Positions 23,671-35,132 are shown, counted from the stretch's first letter. The stretch: 64,000 nt of DNA from Ornithodoros turicata (GCF_037126465.1 NC_088201.1:87944273-88008272), one strand, 5' to 3'. Made by a program: numbers and translations. Notes: generated by a model from the letters alone, not told the origin.

Positions 23671-23859
23671 TACAAGTTCGGTGTTTGCGTTTTCATGTTC
23701 AGGTTAGTCTAAGTGCGCTTTGGCAGTTTCCCGCGCACAACTGTGCATTTTATAGCCAGATAACATTTATTTACAGTAGTTTATTTTTCAACGGGGATTT
23801 GGATAACTTTATTTTGAGGTACACCCAATTTTTCGATACCGGTTCCCTCGATTTGCGAT

Positions 23860-24110
23860 CTTTCGACACTGCTTGCTGGTTGCGCGTGGGATGACCCAAA
23901 ACCTTTACCCGGCTGTCTTTGCACCGCGGACGAAGGGAGGCCTACTGACGGGGTTAAGGAAAAGCTGCGGGTCACTGGGGATTCTACGCTGAACTAATGA
24001 CACAAAACTGGACGAAAGGTTCCGTGTAATGTGAAGTACCCTGTGAAACCCAGGGAGTGTCAAAAAATATAGTACTGAGGTTTCCGGGTAATAATCAGGG
24101 CGTTATGAGG
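23860..24110 (+). repeat. Interspersed repeat, copy 1 of 2
   Basis: It shares an ordered series of words with 24945-25235: CCCAAAACCTTT / CCCAAAGCCTTT, GTCACTGGGGATTC / GTCACTGGGGGTTC, GTGTAATGTGAA, ACTGAGGTTTCCGGGTAATAAT / ACTGAAGTTTCCCGGTAATAAT. The two copies are diverged and in the same orientation about 1.1 kb apart. The repeat class is not identified. Confidence 0.6.
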
Positions 24111-24237
24111 CGGAATTTGTGCTCCGAGACCTTCGCGTCAAGTTCCTTTCATTTTATCTTGTTCATTTATCATAAAGGCAGAGTTTAAGGAGTTTTAGGA
24201 ACTTCCTTCTTCTCCTTTTTCTTTTTTTGTTCCGGGA

Positions 24238-24350
24238 CATTTGATCGAACGTCGTGTGGTCGAAAGCCGTTTGATCGAACGCGGGATATTTGGTCGAAAG
24301 CCATTTGATCGAACACCGTTTGATCCAAACGGCAGCGGTCGTCTGATCGA
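24238..24350 (+). repeat. TTTGATCGAAC short repeat cluster
   Basis: The words TTTGATCGAAC and GGTCGAAAGCC alternate about every 20-22 bp, five or more times, with point changes. The core TCGA is self-complementary. It lies between the two copies of the interspersed repeat in intron 1. Confidence 0.7.
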
Positions 24351-24944
24351 TTCTCTTTATTGGTTCGCTTGAAGCGTTGATGAAACAAAAAAGAAGAAAA
24401 AAAGAACAACAAAAGAAAGATTCAGTTCTAAATGCTGTTATCCTAAGGAATATTCCACTCTGTGTAACCCGCTTGCCATAAACACACTCCTCATCCTAAT
24501 CCACTTTTTCGCATCCAGAAGGCGATCTCACTCACAGATAGTGACTAAACATGGCATACATGCCTTTCACCCCTAGTCCCCCAACACTTTGTCAAATAAT
24601 AATTGATGTCAACTGTCAAATAATCAACATTTTTGACAAATAAATAAATCAAATAAATAAATGATATTTTTGAACGATTTATTCGCGTCGAACGTGGACA
24701 AATTTTAACAATGTATTTTACGCTTCAGAGTTCTCCAAAAAAAGAAAAAAGCACAAATTCATTTTTTCACATGAAATATAAGGAGGTCGAACTGCATTCC
24801 TACACTGACACAACATGTTATGTTGTCAAGCGACCGTTATTACTTTTTTTTACTCTATGTTATTTTATTATTTGTTGCATCGTACCTCTTGATGTCCAGG
24901 GGGAAAAAAAGAAACAACAAAGCGACTCCCGCTGCGAGGCCCCG

Positions 24945-25235
24945 CCGTTCGACCTTGGCTGGTTTCGTGTGTGTCAACCCAAAGCCTTTATCATCCTCCC
25001 CCCACCCAATCCGCCTTTATTTGTACGGCTTGGTAAACGGGGACGATTAGAGTCACTAAATTGGAAGATCGGTAAAAACAAAAAAGGAAGGTCCCTGTCA
25101 CTGGGGGTTCCCCTCTGACGTCATTTTTCGGGGCTTGTGTAATGTGAAAGAAAAAGAAGCGAAAACACGGGGGAAAGGAGTCTGTAAAATATATTACTGA
25201 AGTTTCCCGGTAATAATAAGCAGTGTATTTTGCGC
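24945..25235 (+). repeat. Interspersed repeat, copy 2 of 2
   Basis: Second copy of the repeat at 23860-24110; see there for the shared word order. It lacks the TTTGATCGAAC cluster that follows copy 1. Confidence 0.6.
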
Positions 25236-25834
25236 CAGAAATTTTGTAAAGTATTGTGCACCAACACCTGGAAAATGAATTCAGATATCTGGTAATACCT
25301 ACATGCCAGAAATATATATCCCAAAATGTCATTTTTGCATGAATAATAGAGGTATTATCAATGTAAATTGTGTGTAGGCGAGTGCAGGAATAAAATACTG
25401 TTTCGAGCACTAGATTTTCCAGATCGGCATTGTAAGCGCGGTGTGCAGGCCTAATGTACCGCCGCTAGTACATCCAGTTAAGAGCCTCTGAGATACCGAC
25501 ATCGCGGGAGAGCTTTGATAGCATATGAAGTAACTTTTCCGTGGTCATCTCCTGATTTCTTTAATTGGCAATCGACTAGCGCTCAGACTCAGTGCTGGCA
25601 GCCTTCGTTTATAATACCATCTCTGTATGTATTGTCCATATTACCATTCATACTATCCGATCAAATTTGTATGTCGTCATGTAGCTAGTATGCACAAGCA
25701 CAACAATACGAAGAATAACTAAAAACTTCCATAATCAGTCACTACAGACGCGAGTAACTTGTGAAAACAAGAGATAGAACAAAATAAAAGTAACAAAGTA
25801 GTCATACAGCAATAGGAGACAAGCAAAAAGACGT

Positions 25835-25912
25835 GAGTGCCCCGAATCGAACTGTAGACCTTTCGTCTCAAAGTCCGACACTTTACCTCTCGACAAACAG
25901 CGCAGAGGGTGC
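25835..25912 (-). repeat. tRNA-like sequence (SINE head or tRNA pseudogene)
   Basis: In minus orientation GTCGAGAGGTAAAGTGTCGG is followed by CAGTTCGATTCGGGGCAC, giving A- and B-box-like elements at tRNA spacing. The acceptor ends do not pair well (GCGCTGT against GGGCAC), so a functional tRNA is unlikely. Confidence 0.3.
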
Positions 25913-26368
25913 GTGCCGCCTTAAACCCGCGACGTCAACCATGCACAATGGGGATTATTTCGGAGTCGGAGGCGAACGGCGTGATAAGGACGGCGAGCGT
26001 GGTGCCATCTAGAATCGGGAAAATCGTTAATCGGAGTTGCTCCCCGACTGGTATGGCCTCTTAATAGACCTCTACCTGTTTGTAAACGTGACGTCATAAT
26101 GTTCGACAGCGCCACGAGTTTGGTAGAGTTGAACTACGTTCAAAGCTAGTGACGAACAATGTCGCGCCTGAAAGCCACGGTCTTGAGGGGATTACGATCG
26201 ACTCTGAAAGGGACGCGACCTTCGGTCCTACTTTCTTTCAGCGAACAATTGCTCATTCGTGGAACCCAGCTTTCCCCTCCCGATGTGTTTTGGTTTCGGT
26301 CTGTCTAGCAACGTCATGATGACGTTTGTCGGGTAGAAGTTTATAGAGAACACGTACAGCCTATATAT

Positions 26369-27115
26369 CAGGGGTGGGCAGTAATACTATTTTTTCGTAT
26401 TATAATACTAATACAAATACTTTTTCAAAATGTGCATTATAATACATAATACTAATACCGTATTTAATACATTATGGTAATAAAGGAATACAGAACGTTT
26501 TGAAAACCTAAGGCGTACGCAATATTTATTTCACAATTTACAGTGCCTGTTGTATGAAACAATAGATGCATTACTGATTCCTTGGTTTTGATAACATTTT
26601 CTCAAAAATTCAATCTTTGAGTCTGTGGTGGATCCAGGGGGAGGGCGGTTGGGCGATCGCCCCCCCCCCAAAAAAAATGACAGTTTATACATTGGATTTC
26701 CCTCTCTACCCTTCCCGACTACGCCCCACGACAAACAAACCGCCCCCCCCCCCCCCGCATATTTGGATATTGTATATGTCACGACGCGTCTAAGACCTGT
26801 CCCTTTTTGAGACTAGCTAGGGTCGAGGTCAACTGTCCCTCCTGAGGCGACCCTCAACCCCTCCAAGCGTGGGAGGAGGGCGAAAATTTCCCGCCTGCGT
26901 ACCAGAAGTAGAAGTCTGCCCTGGTTCGTACAATAACCTTGGACACAGAGCTAGAAACACTTCTGATTGTTCCTTTCTTTCCGGGGAATTTTATGGCCAG
27001 AGAGGGTACACTGACTAATCCCCAGAAGAGTAGGTGTTCAAAGAGTGGATGACCTAAAACGCGGGTATTATAATACTTGTAATACGTGTTTTCGCGTATT
27101 ATAATTGAGCCACAA
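26369..27115 (+). repeat. TATTATAATAC-rich hAT-like repeat, interrupted
   Basis: It starts CAGGGGTGGGCAGTAATAC, a hAT-type CAGGGGTGGGC terminus, and continues with AATACTAATAC words to about 26530. The same vocabulary returns at 27060-27112 (GTATTATAATACTTGTAATAC). The interval between contains homopolymeric C tracts (26661-26670, 26743-26756), and the right terminus is not visible. Confidence 0.45.
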
Positions 27116-27119
27116 TAGT

Positions 27120-27900
27120 ACCATAGTCTTATAGGAAAACCAAGACCATGATGTGATGCCAAAATATAGGATCCGCAATTTCGCTGTGTCAAGGCCGGTT
27201 CACACATCTGCTTTTACGGGCTTTTGATTGCGGAGCCGCTTCACGGTGCCGCTCTCGTAGACCCCGTTCACATTATTGCGTTGTAGCGTTACGTTCCTCC
27301 AATGAAGGAACGCCCTTCACAGTGTGCACCCTACGGAGTAAAGGAAAAAGCCGCAGCTACCTTGTGCTCCCCGCGCTCCCGTGGGGTCTCCGTGCATGCG
27401 CTATATCCTCCCCTCCTATTGGCCACTTGGGTTGCGCTGCTTGCGCCGAGAAAGTTGATGTTGACACAACCCCTTCTGTTCCGTCCACGTACTGCATTTG
27501 AGCGTGTCTCCGTTGCCATGGCGACGATTCGCCGTAGGCGTAAGCGCGGCCATAACCGCAGCAGTGTGAACCAGCCTTCAGGTGTTTAATTACGGCTACG
27601 GTGATTACGCAAAGATTTCTGCAGAATCTATCATTGGGAAAATATATCTCGTCGCGCTCCAAATATTGCGATGACACACCACAATCCTGATCATCAAAAT
27701 AAATGTGTTGTTGTTTGATCCTCTCAACATGTTGTGAACTCCGATGTTCAGGTTTCAGTCCATGGCGTGTATACTATAGCACAGTGTAATATGTAGCACG
27801 TGATACATTGTATGCCCAAAATAGAGAGAAACAAGATGAAACCACGACGCAACGTAGGAGGACAAGCAAATTGAATGGCAACATTTGTGAACTTTCTGGG
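27120..27900. other. Intron 1, distal part, no gene recognised
   Basis: The sequence is moderately GC-rich with no supported exon. Frames on both strands are without domains. Confidence 0.4.
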
Positions 27901-27922
27901 ATGAATAGGAATAAATGCTTAC

Positions 27923-28374
27923 GTGTACTTGTCATTATGCTTGGGCAGGCTCATGATGGGTACTGGTTGCCAATCTCGTCCCGCTTTCCATTTTTGGTAA
28001 GCTTCTTTAACCGGGTACATACCATACAGGAGCAATGCCACGCTGTCAAAGCACCTTGGTTCGGGACTGCTTCGAGCCCATACTTCACGTGGGTCAGAAG
28101 ACAAGCTTGAGCCGTATCGCTTTCGAAGATACCTCCCTAACTTGTACATAGCTAGCCTTCCTTCCTTGGTTAATTGGCCAAAACCATATTGCCACTGGTG
28201 GTTTTTATTTGGATCCCTCGGAAACGTTCCCAGAGGCGCTCTGGCCCCATGTCGAAGCACAACAGCCGTAAACTCACTGCGAACATCAGCTTTTTTAGGA
28301 TTTGCTGAGGTTACACCAGCCGTAATGCAGAGTAGGATGCATAGGAACGCAGGGCACACACGTAGACGCTGCAT
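27923..28374 (-). CDS. Histidine acid phosphatase, exon 1 (signal peptide and RHG motif)
   Basis: This is the start of a secreted acid phosphatase (orthophosphoric monoester hydrolase, histidine phosphatase branch 2). The ATG is at 28374. Residues 1-24 form a signal peptide (MQRLRVCPAFLCILLCITAG, then small residues). Residues ~38-48 hold VVLRHGARAPLG, the RHGxRxP motif with the histidine that forms the phospho-intermediate. ARSSPEPR supplies the second conserved arginine position (usually RS-T/S). It is followed by LYGMYP and WQPVPIMSLP, a well-conserved family strand. The exon ends at a GTAAGCA donor in phase 2, matching exon 2. AATCTTTTCAG lies upstream of the ATG near 28435, so the 5' UTR probably starts in a further, non-coding exon. 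Related secreted acid phosphatases are known from tick saliva and insect venom. Confidence 0.92.
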
Positions 28375-28454
28375 TTTGGTGCGGGCCCGAAGTGATGTCA
28401 GGTTCTACTGCGTATGTGGTTAACTGAAAAGATTAATAGAGAGACAAAAGAAAA

Positions 28455-28937
28455 GAAAAACGTCCTTCTGTTAGATGAAAGGTCAATACCTGACACGTAA
28501 GACATCAGCTAACGTCTAGGATGTGTTACTATATCCGGTACCTGCCACATAAGCACAGTAGACACAGTTAAGTATGGCGTTGCTGTCCGAATGCCAGTGC
28601 CTAAGGTGCTGTTCGGCTGCAGCCATTGAGCTGGTTATGCCATATGAATTTCGCATGTACACGATTTGGAATTCACAGATAAAACTGCAAGGAAGCGGGC
28701 CAGCCGGTAGTGACAGAGATGAGGGGAAAATAAGACGACCACGACGTTGTCTCAAACGCAGCTCAAGGTTTCCGTGTACGAAGTAACGAATATGTAGAGT
28801 ACATCTAGTACCCGCTACCGAAACTAAGTATGAGAATTCCGCTACTCCACTCAGAAATTGCGCACTATTAGGCTCACTACAAATTCGAAAAAGTAACGCG
28901 GTACCGCCACCCCTACCAACTAACAGTTATGCAAATA
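28455..28937. other. Upstream region of the acid phosphatase gene; repeat remnant 28785-28930
   Basis: No clear TATA element or other promoter motif stands out on the minus strand. The part at 28785-28930 is the same CGCTAC/AGTAACG repeat as at 9930-10100, and mariner inserted next to it. Confidence 0.4.
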
Positions 28938-29870
28938 CGAGGGGTGTTCAAGTGAAACCGGGACTTTGTCTCCTGAGTGTACAAATGGCTCGCGCTACTT
29001 CTTTTTGGTCATTTTCACACGCTACAGGCCTCCGCGCTCACCACGTGGTGGTCCAAAGTTTGTGCAAAACAGAAGACACGTGCTGGACAAGATGGCCGAG
29101 AACGAGGTGAGCGCGCACATCGAACAGCGAATTTTCATGAAGTTTCTCGTGAATGAAGGCGTAAAGTCATCTGAAATTCACAGAAGACTTCAGGCTCAGT
29201 ATAGCCACGATACACTTAGATGCAGCAAAGCGTTTGAGTGGTGCAAAAGGTTCCGAGACGGCCGTACTACAGTGCAGGACGATCCCGGCCGGGACGGCTC
29301 AGAGCCCATGCAGTGTCAGAGCTCCTGAGAACATCCAACTTGTGGAGCGCCTGTTCATCAAGAACCGACGAATAACATGTCTCAAACTGGCTCGAAAGAC
29401 GGACCTTTCTGTGGGAACGTTGAACACTATCATTCATGAACACCTCCAGTTTCGGAAAGCCGGGCCTCATCACCAAAGGAGTCCTCCTCCTACAGGACAA
29501 TGCACGCCCGCATACCGCACATCTCACGACAGGCACCTTACAGTAACTTCGCTGGGAGTTGCTGCCACATCCCCCTTACAGTCCAGACCGCGCCCCCAGC
29601 CATTTCCATCTCTTCGGCCCACTGAAGGCGTTCCTTGGGGGCTGCCACTTCAGCTGCGACGACGAGGTCAAGAATGCGGTCCGATCATGGCTGCTACGCG
29701 CTGGTAAGGATTTCTACGCTGCTGGCATCCAAGCCCTCGTGAAACGCTGGGACAAGTGCATTAGTGCCCAGCTGGAGATTACGTTGAAAAAGAAAACTAA
29801 TTTCTCGCCTCTAAGTTCATTTTACTTTTGCGAAAAATGAAAAGTCCCGGTTTGACTTGAACGCCCCTCG
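28938..29870 (+). mobile_element. mariner element with internally deleted transposase
   Basis: TA flanks at 28936-28937 and 29871-29872 enclose CGAGGGGTGTTCAAGTGAAA and its inverted partner TTGACTTGAACGCCCCTCG. The 933-bp length is short of the usual ~1.3 kb because the middle of the gene is gone. The ends are of the CGAGGGG class common to several arthropod mariner subfamilies. Confidence 0.95.
29091..29780 (+). pseudogene. mariner transposase pseudogene
   Basis: The N-terminal helix-turn-helix part is readable: FMKFLVNEGVKSSEIHRRL, then EWCKRFRDGR and VQDDPGR. A frameshift near 29310 moves to RAPENIQLVERLFIKNRRIT and the second DNA-binding helices. The frame then jumps near 29460 straight to LLLQDNARPHTA and HPPYSPDRAPSHFHLF, the second and third catalytic aspartates of the D,D34D triad. 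The segment with the first catalytic aspartate is missing, so the protein cannot be active. The ATG at 29091 (MAENEVSAHIEQR) is the natural start. Confidence 0.9.
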
Positions 29871-29872
29871 TA

Positions 29873-32400
29873 GTTTTCCGCTATTTTCCCGCAACTTACC
29901 CATGACCAGAATTCAGGGACACCTCCTCTGATGCAGGTTCTGTCTGATAGCAGAAGAACGTGTAAGAAAGCCAACTTGAAAGAAAAGTATAAGGCGAGGA
30001 GGAAGGAAGATGGAAAGAGGCGTGGGCAGACGAGATAGGGAGTTTGTACATCAGATATCGCGCGCGGAGCACGGCTATCAGCAGCAATTGCCTAGCGCAA
30101 AATGAAAACGTGATGAATCAGCTCTGATAACTTTTGCCAAGCTTTTCTTTGCTGTACTGCTGCTCAGAATTTTGGGCTGCTGCTCGTAGCGTGTGGAACA
30201 GTGTGATTGTCACTCGTAAAGCTGATTCTCATCAATTTTTTTGTTCTCTCTGTGGGGAATGGAGATGCCGTCGACGATGAGAAATGTGTGTCCTGGGGCG
30301 ACTTCTGAGGGAAATGTGCCGCCGTATGTGTGACAGCGTCTGAGGAAAACCCCAGAAATTATCCTTCATAACGATGAAAAGAAATTATACTCTATAAGCT
30401 ACGAAAACAAATTCAGTAACTGTACTTCACTTTGTTACTTGCATCTTGTTAGTCCATGATCACTGTATCGTACGCTTCAGTTTGTTCTTGCCCTTATCAT
30501 GAGGACATTTCAATGCTGCATTCCAAATTTTGCGTGTTACAGTCTCTTCCCGGCACCATCAAGAAGGTTTGTCGGTTACCAACACCCTCCTCTATAAAAA
30601 TAAATATAAACAAACAAATAAGCGGAAGAGTGCTTATTTTCAGAACATCCAGAGGTGGCAGCAGAGTCACGTTTGATTGGTAAACCAACATCTCCTAGAT
30701 AACGTCGTGCATTCACGCTTACGCCACCTATGGAGGCCTGTCCTGCTTTGTGATCTGCTTCGAGCTTTCTTCTCGTTCGTTCTTTCATTTACTACATAAA
30801 AACAACCACACTAGTAACAGCAGGCCTTCCAGTGTGAGGGCACCGGCTTTCTCCATATCTTGGAGGTGTTGCTCAAAGATGTAACCGCAAACTGTGGTGA
30901 TAAGATCGTAGGGACCAACGTACGTCATGCCAAAGTTTCCTTTCATCGCACCAAGAGTAGAGTCGGAAAAACGTCCGTAATGTTTCTCGCAGATAATCGC
31001 CATTCTTCTGGGATTCTTTTGGGCGTCTGACTCGCTGTATTATAAAATGGGGTGAACACGATAGAAAATTTTAGGGAACCGTTCATATAACGTGGCTTGC
31101 CTGAACCAATCAAAGGATAAGATTCTGAGTCTTATATAACTGCAAATTGGCGCCGACAAGCATGATAACCTTACAAACCATCTGCTAAAACTGCTTTTAT
31201 GCGCTTGCTATTGATAACGTGAAATAAGAGACTTCGACTAGCCAGTAACGACAGTCCTCGCAGTCCCATATGAAGGCACTTTGTAATATGCGAGAAGCGG
31301 TAAAGAAAAACACGGATGCAAGTAGAAGTTTTCTCAGTCGTCGGAAGCACCGTGGGAGATGCATTGCTTGATATGACAGTTTGATTAAAAGGCATGGAAA
31401 GCCTTGTGAGTGCGAACAAGAGCACATACTTAAGGATGAACAAATAAAATTTAAAAAGAGAAACAAGAATCTCTACTCCACGCGCCTTGCTGTTGTAAAA
31501 ATAGGGGTTAAAGATGCTCTCTCTGCTGTTGTTCTGCAATGTTAACACCTTGGCATTCTGCAAAGCAGGGACTTCCCGTAGCACTGCAGTAGGTTCGGAT
31601 GCGATGGATGCGAGCATTGCAGTAGGTTCGGATGGTCTACCTTTCATACACTAGTCATGTTATGTCATAGTGCCTAATAATAAGCCATCCAGGAAGAAAA
31701 TTGTGACGCCTTTGCCTTGCCGTAATCTCAAAACTCTCTTCATAAAAAAGAAGAAAGGCATGACCCTCTGATCGAACCAGGGAACATGAAAGATAGAATC
31801 GACATCTGCACCACTGAACCAACAGCCCAGAATGTTGTCATCGTGAGGGACCACGACGCAACCGCTTCGGAAGGCGCACTGAGCAGTCCTTACTTCTTTC
31901 GTCGTAGAAAAGAAAAGAAAAGCCAAAAACTGGGGCACACTGCAGTTGCACTAAAAGAACCGTAGAAGACAGGTTCGCCTTTCGTGCATGACATGAACGC
32001 TTTCGAAGAGGACGACACTTTGTGGGGAACACATTGCTTTCTCGATGATGCAAGCACAAAGGCACGCCAGTAAGTACCACATGAACAACAACAACAACAA
32101 AGAAACTGACGCACTTGGGTTTCCATTCCAGTTGTTCACCATCGTGGGACCTCTCATAGAATACCTAAATGTTTACACGTCTTTCTAAAGCTGAGGGACA
32201 AAGAATATTCCACGTGAAATGCATAGCTTCAATGAAGGGCAGGGTGTACGCCGGTCAAGTCAACTTGAGGAGGGGCAATTCTGGGAATGACTGAAATATC
32301 GGAATCACTATACAAAATCACAGCACCTAAAAGCCCGTTCATACGGCGAGTGTAATCGGCAGCGCTTCCAATTGAATATGACGACCTGTATTGCGATCAT
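29873..32400. other. Gene-poor stretch with one SINE fragment
   Basis: No supported exon occurs. Frames at 30785-31003 and 31171-31647 on the minus strand are open but carry no domain I recognise. The SINE fragment at 30250-30362 is listed separately. Nothing else stands out. Confidence 0.45.
30250..30362 (-). repeat. SINE body fragment
   Basis: TGTGTCCTGGGGCGACTTCT ... GACAGCGTCTGAGGAAAACC matches the body of the SINE at 10262-10495 in the same orientation, but the tRNA-like head is absent. Confidence 0.6.
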
Positions 32401-32439
32401 GCCTTTCCGCGAAGCCTCAAAACGAACTATTTGATGAGT

Positions 32440-32510
32440 TCCACATCAGTAGGGAACAAAGGGTGTTCAAGCCATAGGCCTGAAACTAGAGTGAGTGATA
32501 TACTAGTATA
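32440..32510 (+). repeat. Degenerate monomer of the 196-200-bp tandem repeat (left of the nested complex)
   Basis: TTGATGAGTTCC then AGTAGGGAACAAAGGGTGTT then CAAGCC follows the same order as TTGATGAGTTTC / AGGGAACAAAGGACGTTTAA at 58896-58945, beyond the right LTR of the Gypsy element. This suggests both flanks come from one repeat array that the insertions opened. Confidence 0.5.
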
Positions 32511-32518
32511 TATGTATA

Positions 32519-33538
32519 CTGGGTGCGTTACTTGAGACTGACCAAGATTTTATTAAATTCGCGCTTAGTTGTTCTTTCCGAAAGTCGTTGAATATATCTA
32601 TTCCTGACGGGACCTACTCAATGGTGGTGGTGCGTCACGAATTAGTGCAGCCGTTGATTACTTTTATAATGAATCGTCATAATTCCTGAACACAAGTTGA
32701 GTGCGCAATTCCAAATCTGTAGAGCACTACCCTGAGAAGTCTAGTCAGCAAGAATCGAAACAGTAGCACTTTTCTGTGCCCTGAAAAAATGAGCAAAATG
32801 CACTATCTTTGAGCGTTGTGCGAGTTCTTTTTCTTATAAATCTCACTGTCACCGTTTGACACCACTGACATCACACTGTTCCTCAAAACATGCCCCCCCC
32901 CCTTCCTAGCGTCCTCGTTGTTTTTCTTTTGTTAAAATCTGATACAACGTAGACACTTATTGAGCAGCGGAATCGGTGATTTTATTTTTGTTATCTGCCA
33001 GGTTTTTACACTAATGCGTTGGTATTATTGCGTGACGTTTATCACATCAAATCGCGAACTGTGTTGTGAGGTGTTAGCAGATTAAGCCAGATATAACGAC
33101 GGAAAGAAAATCAGATACGGCATGTTTTATGGGACAAAGCGGGCTGTTCCGTGATTTCAGGAACAACCTGATGTCAGTTGAGAAGGGGTGACACCGAGAC
33201 AGGGAGAAGAGATATTGGCTGCAAAACCCGCACAGTGCTCAGTTATTTTGTATTTTCGCACATTTTTTTACTAGAGCGCAAAAAAGGCGCTGTGGTTTCG
33301 GTTCTTGAGGGGTAGACCCCTCAGGGTTGTGCTCTACATCTTTGCAATTACGTAGTCAACGTATATTTACTAATTATAAAGTTTAATCACGAAAGTTAAT
33401 TGACGGCTGCGTTATCTACTGATACACCACCACCTTTCAGTAGGCCCCGTCCGGATAGATATATTCAACGACTTTTGAGAAAAAAAAGTCAGTCGCGGAT
33501 TTCATAAAATTTTGGTCAGTCTTACGTCACATACCCTG
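32519..33538. mobile_element. Non-autonomous DNA element with ~120-bp terminal inverted repeats
   Basis: The left arm from CTGGGTGCGTTACTTGAGAC through AAAGTCGTTGAATATATCTA to GGTGGTGGTG is matched in inverted order at 33420-33538, ending ACATACCCTG. The arms are similar but diverged. The interior has no transposase. The ends lie in TA-rich sequence, and the exact target duplication could not be fixed because the Gypsy LTR inserted within a few bases of the right end. Confidence 0.75.
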
Positions 33539-33544
33539 TTATAT

Positions 33545-33850
33545 CGCCACGAATCATCATCGAGAAACTTCCAGGGCAGGTACGAAACGGTACATCTCAT
33601 CCCGGCGCATGCTGAAGAAGAAGCAAGAAGCTTCCAGACACATCGCCTGCTCTCTGGCAAACGCACGTGCTGTTTCTAGACTTTTCGACGCGACGCTTAA
33701 ATGCTTGTGCACTCCAAGCTGGAGCATTCATTCCTTTGGACTCAGTTGTGTTCAGAGAGCTATATCACTCTTGTGCTTTTGCTACCAAGGAGTTTAATAA
33801 ACCGTTTGCTGTTTATTCGACGACTCGCCGGCCCATTTCGCTTCGTGACA
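33545..33850 (+). repeat. 5' LTR of the Gypsy element
   Basis: 306 bp, matching 58100-58402. The terminal TG of the 3' LTR is CG here. It ends CTTCGTGACA. AATAAA at about 33796 probably marks the end of the R region. Confidence 0.95.
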
Positions 33851-33975
33851 TTTCTGGTGGAGGTGCGGGGCATCCCTTGTCCAACGGCCTGGAAGACCAA
33901 CTGCGACAAAGCAGAAGACAGCGTGGTCTTCCTGCAGAATTCGGTCCATTAGAACCCCCTAAACGCAAGAAGAAG

Positions 33976-35132
33976 ATGACTGCGGAGACCAGTACCCAAG
34001 TGGCGCAACCTGTTGCCACGCCCATAGCCCCTGCACGGTCGCCGAAGACATTCAGAGGGGAGTATTACGACGACGTGGACGATTGGGTCGACCACTACGA
34101 GCGGATCGCCAAGTTCAACAACTGGAGTGACGACCAGAAGCTCGTCAACGTCTATTTCTCCCTGGAAGGCACCGCGAAGACATGGTTCGAGAACCGGGAG
34201 ACTTCGCTCACGTCCTGGGACGTCTTCAAAAGCAAACTCCGCGAGGCGTTCGCTTTTCAACAACGAGCTAAACGCGCTGAACATCTGCTCCAGAGACGGA
34301 TCCAGCTGCCAAACGAAAGCGTTACAGGCTTCGTCGAAGATGTGTTGCGGCTCTTCCGGCGAGCTGACCCCGAAGCATCCGAGGAGAAGAAGGTTCAGCG
34401 ACTCATGAGGGGCGTAAAACAAGGAATTTTTCGCGCCCTGTCCCGGGATTCACCCGCCACGACCGACGCTTTTCTGGACGAAGCCGTCCGCATTGAGAGG
34501 ACCCTGCTCTCTCGCGCTACCGTCGACCAACGACACCAGGGCTACGTGGCTTTCTCCACGACCGCTGGCCTCGACGTCGGATCGCTCAGACAGCTGATTC
34601 GAGAGGTGTACGCGAAGAAGTACGAGCTCTCCTCTGTCGTGAGAAGGCTCAAGACCCTTTGTCATCGATCGGTGCGATCATCAAGGACGAGGTTCAGCAG
34701 GCAATCCAGACATCGTCAACCGCCAACCCCGACGCCGAAGTACCGAGACCAACCTACGCCGCCGCTCTGAGACAGGTGCCACCTACTCGTCCGTCGTACT
34801 ACGGAAACCGTTGGACGCCTCCTCGGCCTGTCCAACCTACTCCGATCGTCCCGCCACACTCTCAGCCGTTTCGCAAAACGGACGTTTGGCGGACTCCCGA
34901 CTTCAGACCGCTCTGCTACCACTGCGGAGAGGCCAACCACGTCTATCGCCGATGTCCCTACCGACGTCTTGGCCTTCCCGGTTTTTCATCCGACGCCCCC
35001 CGCCTCGAGCGCGGTAGTCGCCCCGCCGCAATTGAGGACTATCTACGGCAGCAGAATGCTTCTGCTGGCTCGCGATGCGACATGTCCCCGAGCGCCCCGC
35101 ACCGCAGCAGGTCGCCAGGAAGAGCACGTTAA
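33976..35132 (+). pseudogene. gag: Gypsy gag (frameshifted)
   Basis: The most likely start is the ATG at 33976 (MTAETSTQVA). The capsid-type Retrotrans_gag region follows: FRGEYYDDVDDWVDHYERIA, TAKTWFENRE, FKSKLREAF and the C-terminal helices to DEAVRIERTL. A frameshift near 34650 moves translation to the frame that contains IGAIIKDEVQQA and the nucleocapsid zinc knuckle CYHCGEANHVYRRC (CX2CX4HX4C) at about 34916-34957. The gene ends near 35132. The frameshift means this copy cannot make full Gag. Confidence 0.9.

Noticed and set aside
25835..25912. Functional tRNA gene
   Set aside because: The A and B boxes are tRNA-like, but the acceptor stem does not pair and no proper anticodon arm can be drawn. 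Listed as a tRNA-like repeat only.
30785..31003. 72-residue minus frame containing CGYIFEQHLQDMEKAG, considered as a protease or legumain-like exon
   Set aside because: The order of residues did not match any family I could name, and no neighbouring exons were found.
31171..31647. 158-residue frame on the minus strand
   Set aside because: It has no domain, an uneven composition and a second overlapping frame. No splice or polyadenylation support was found.
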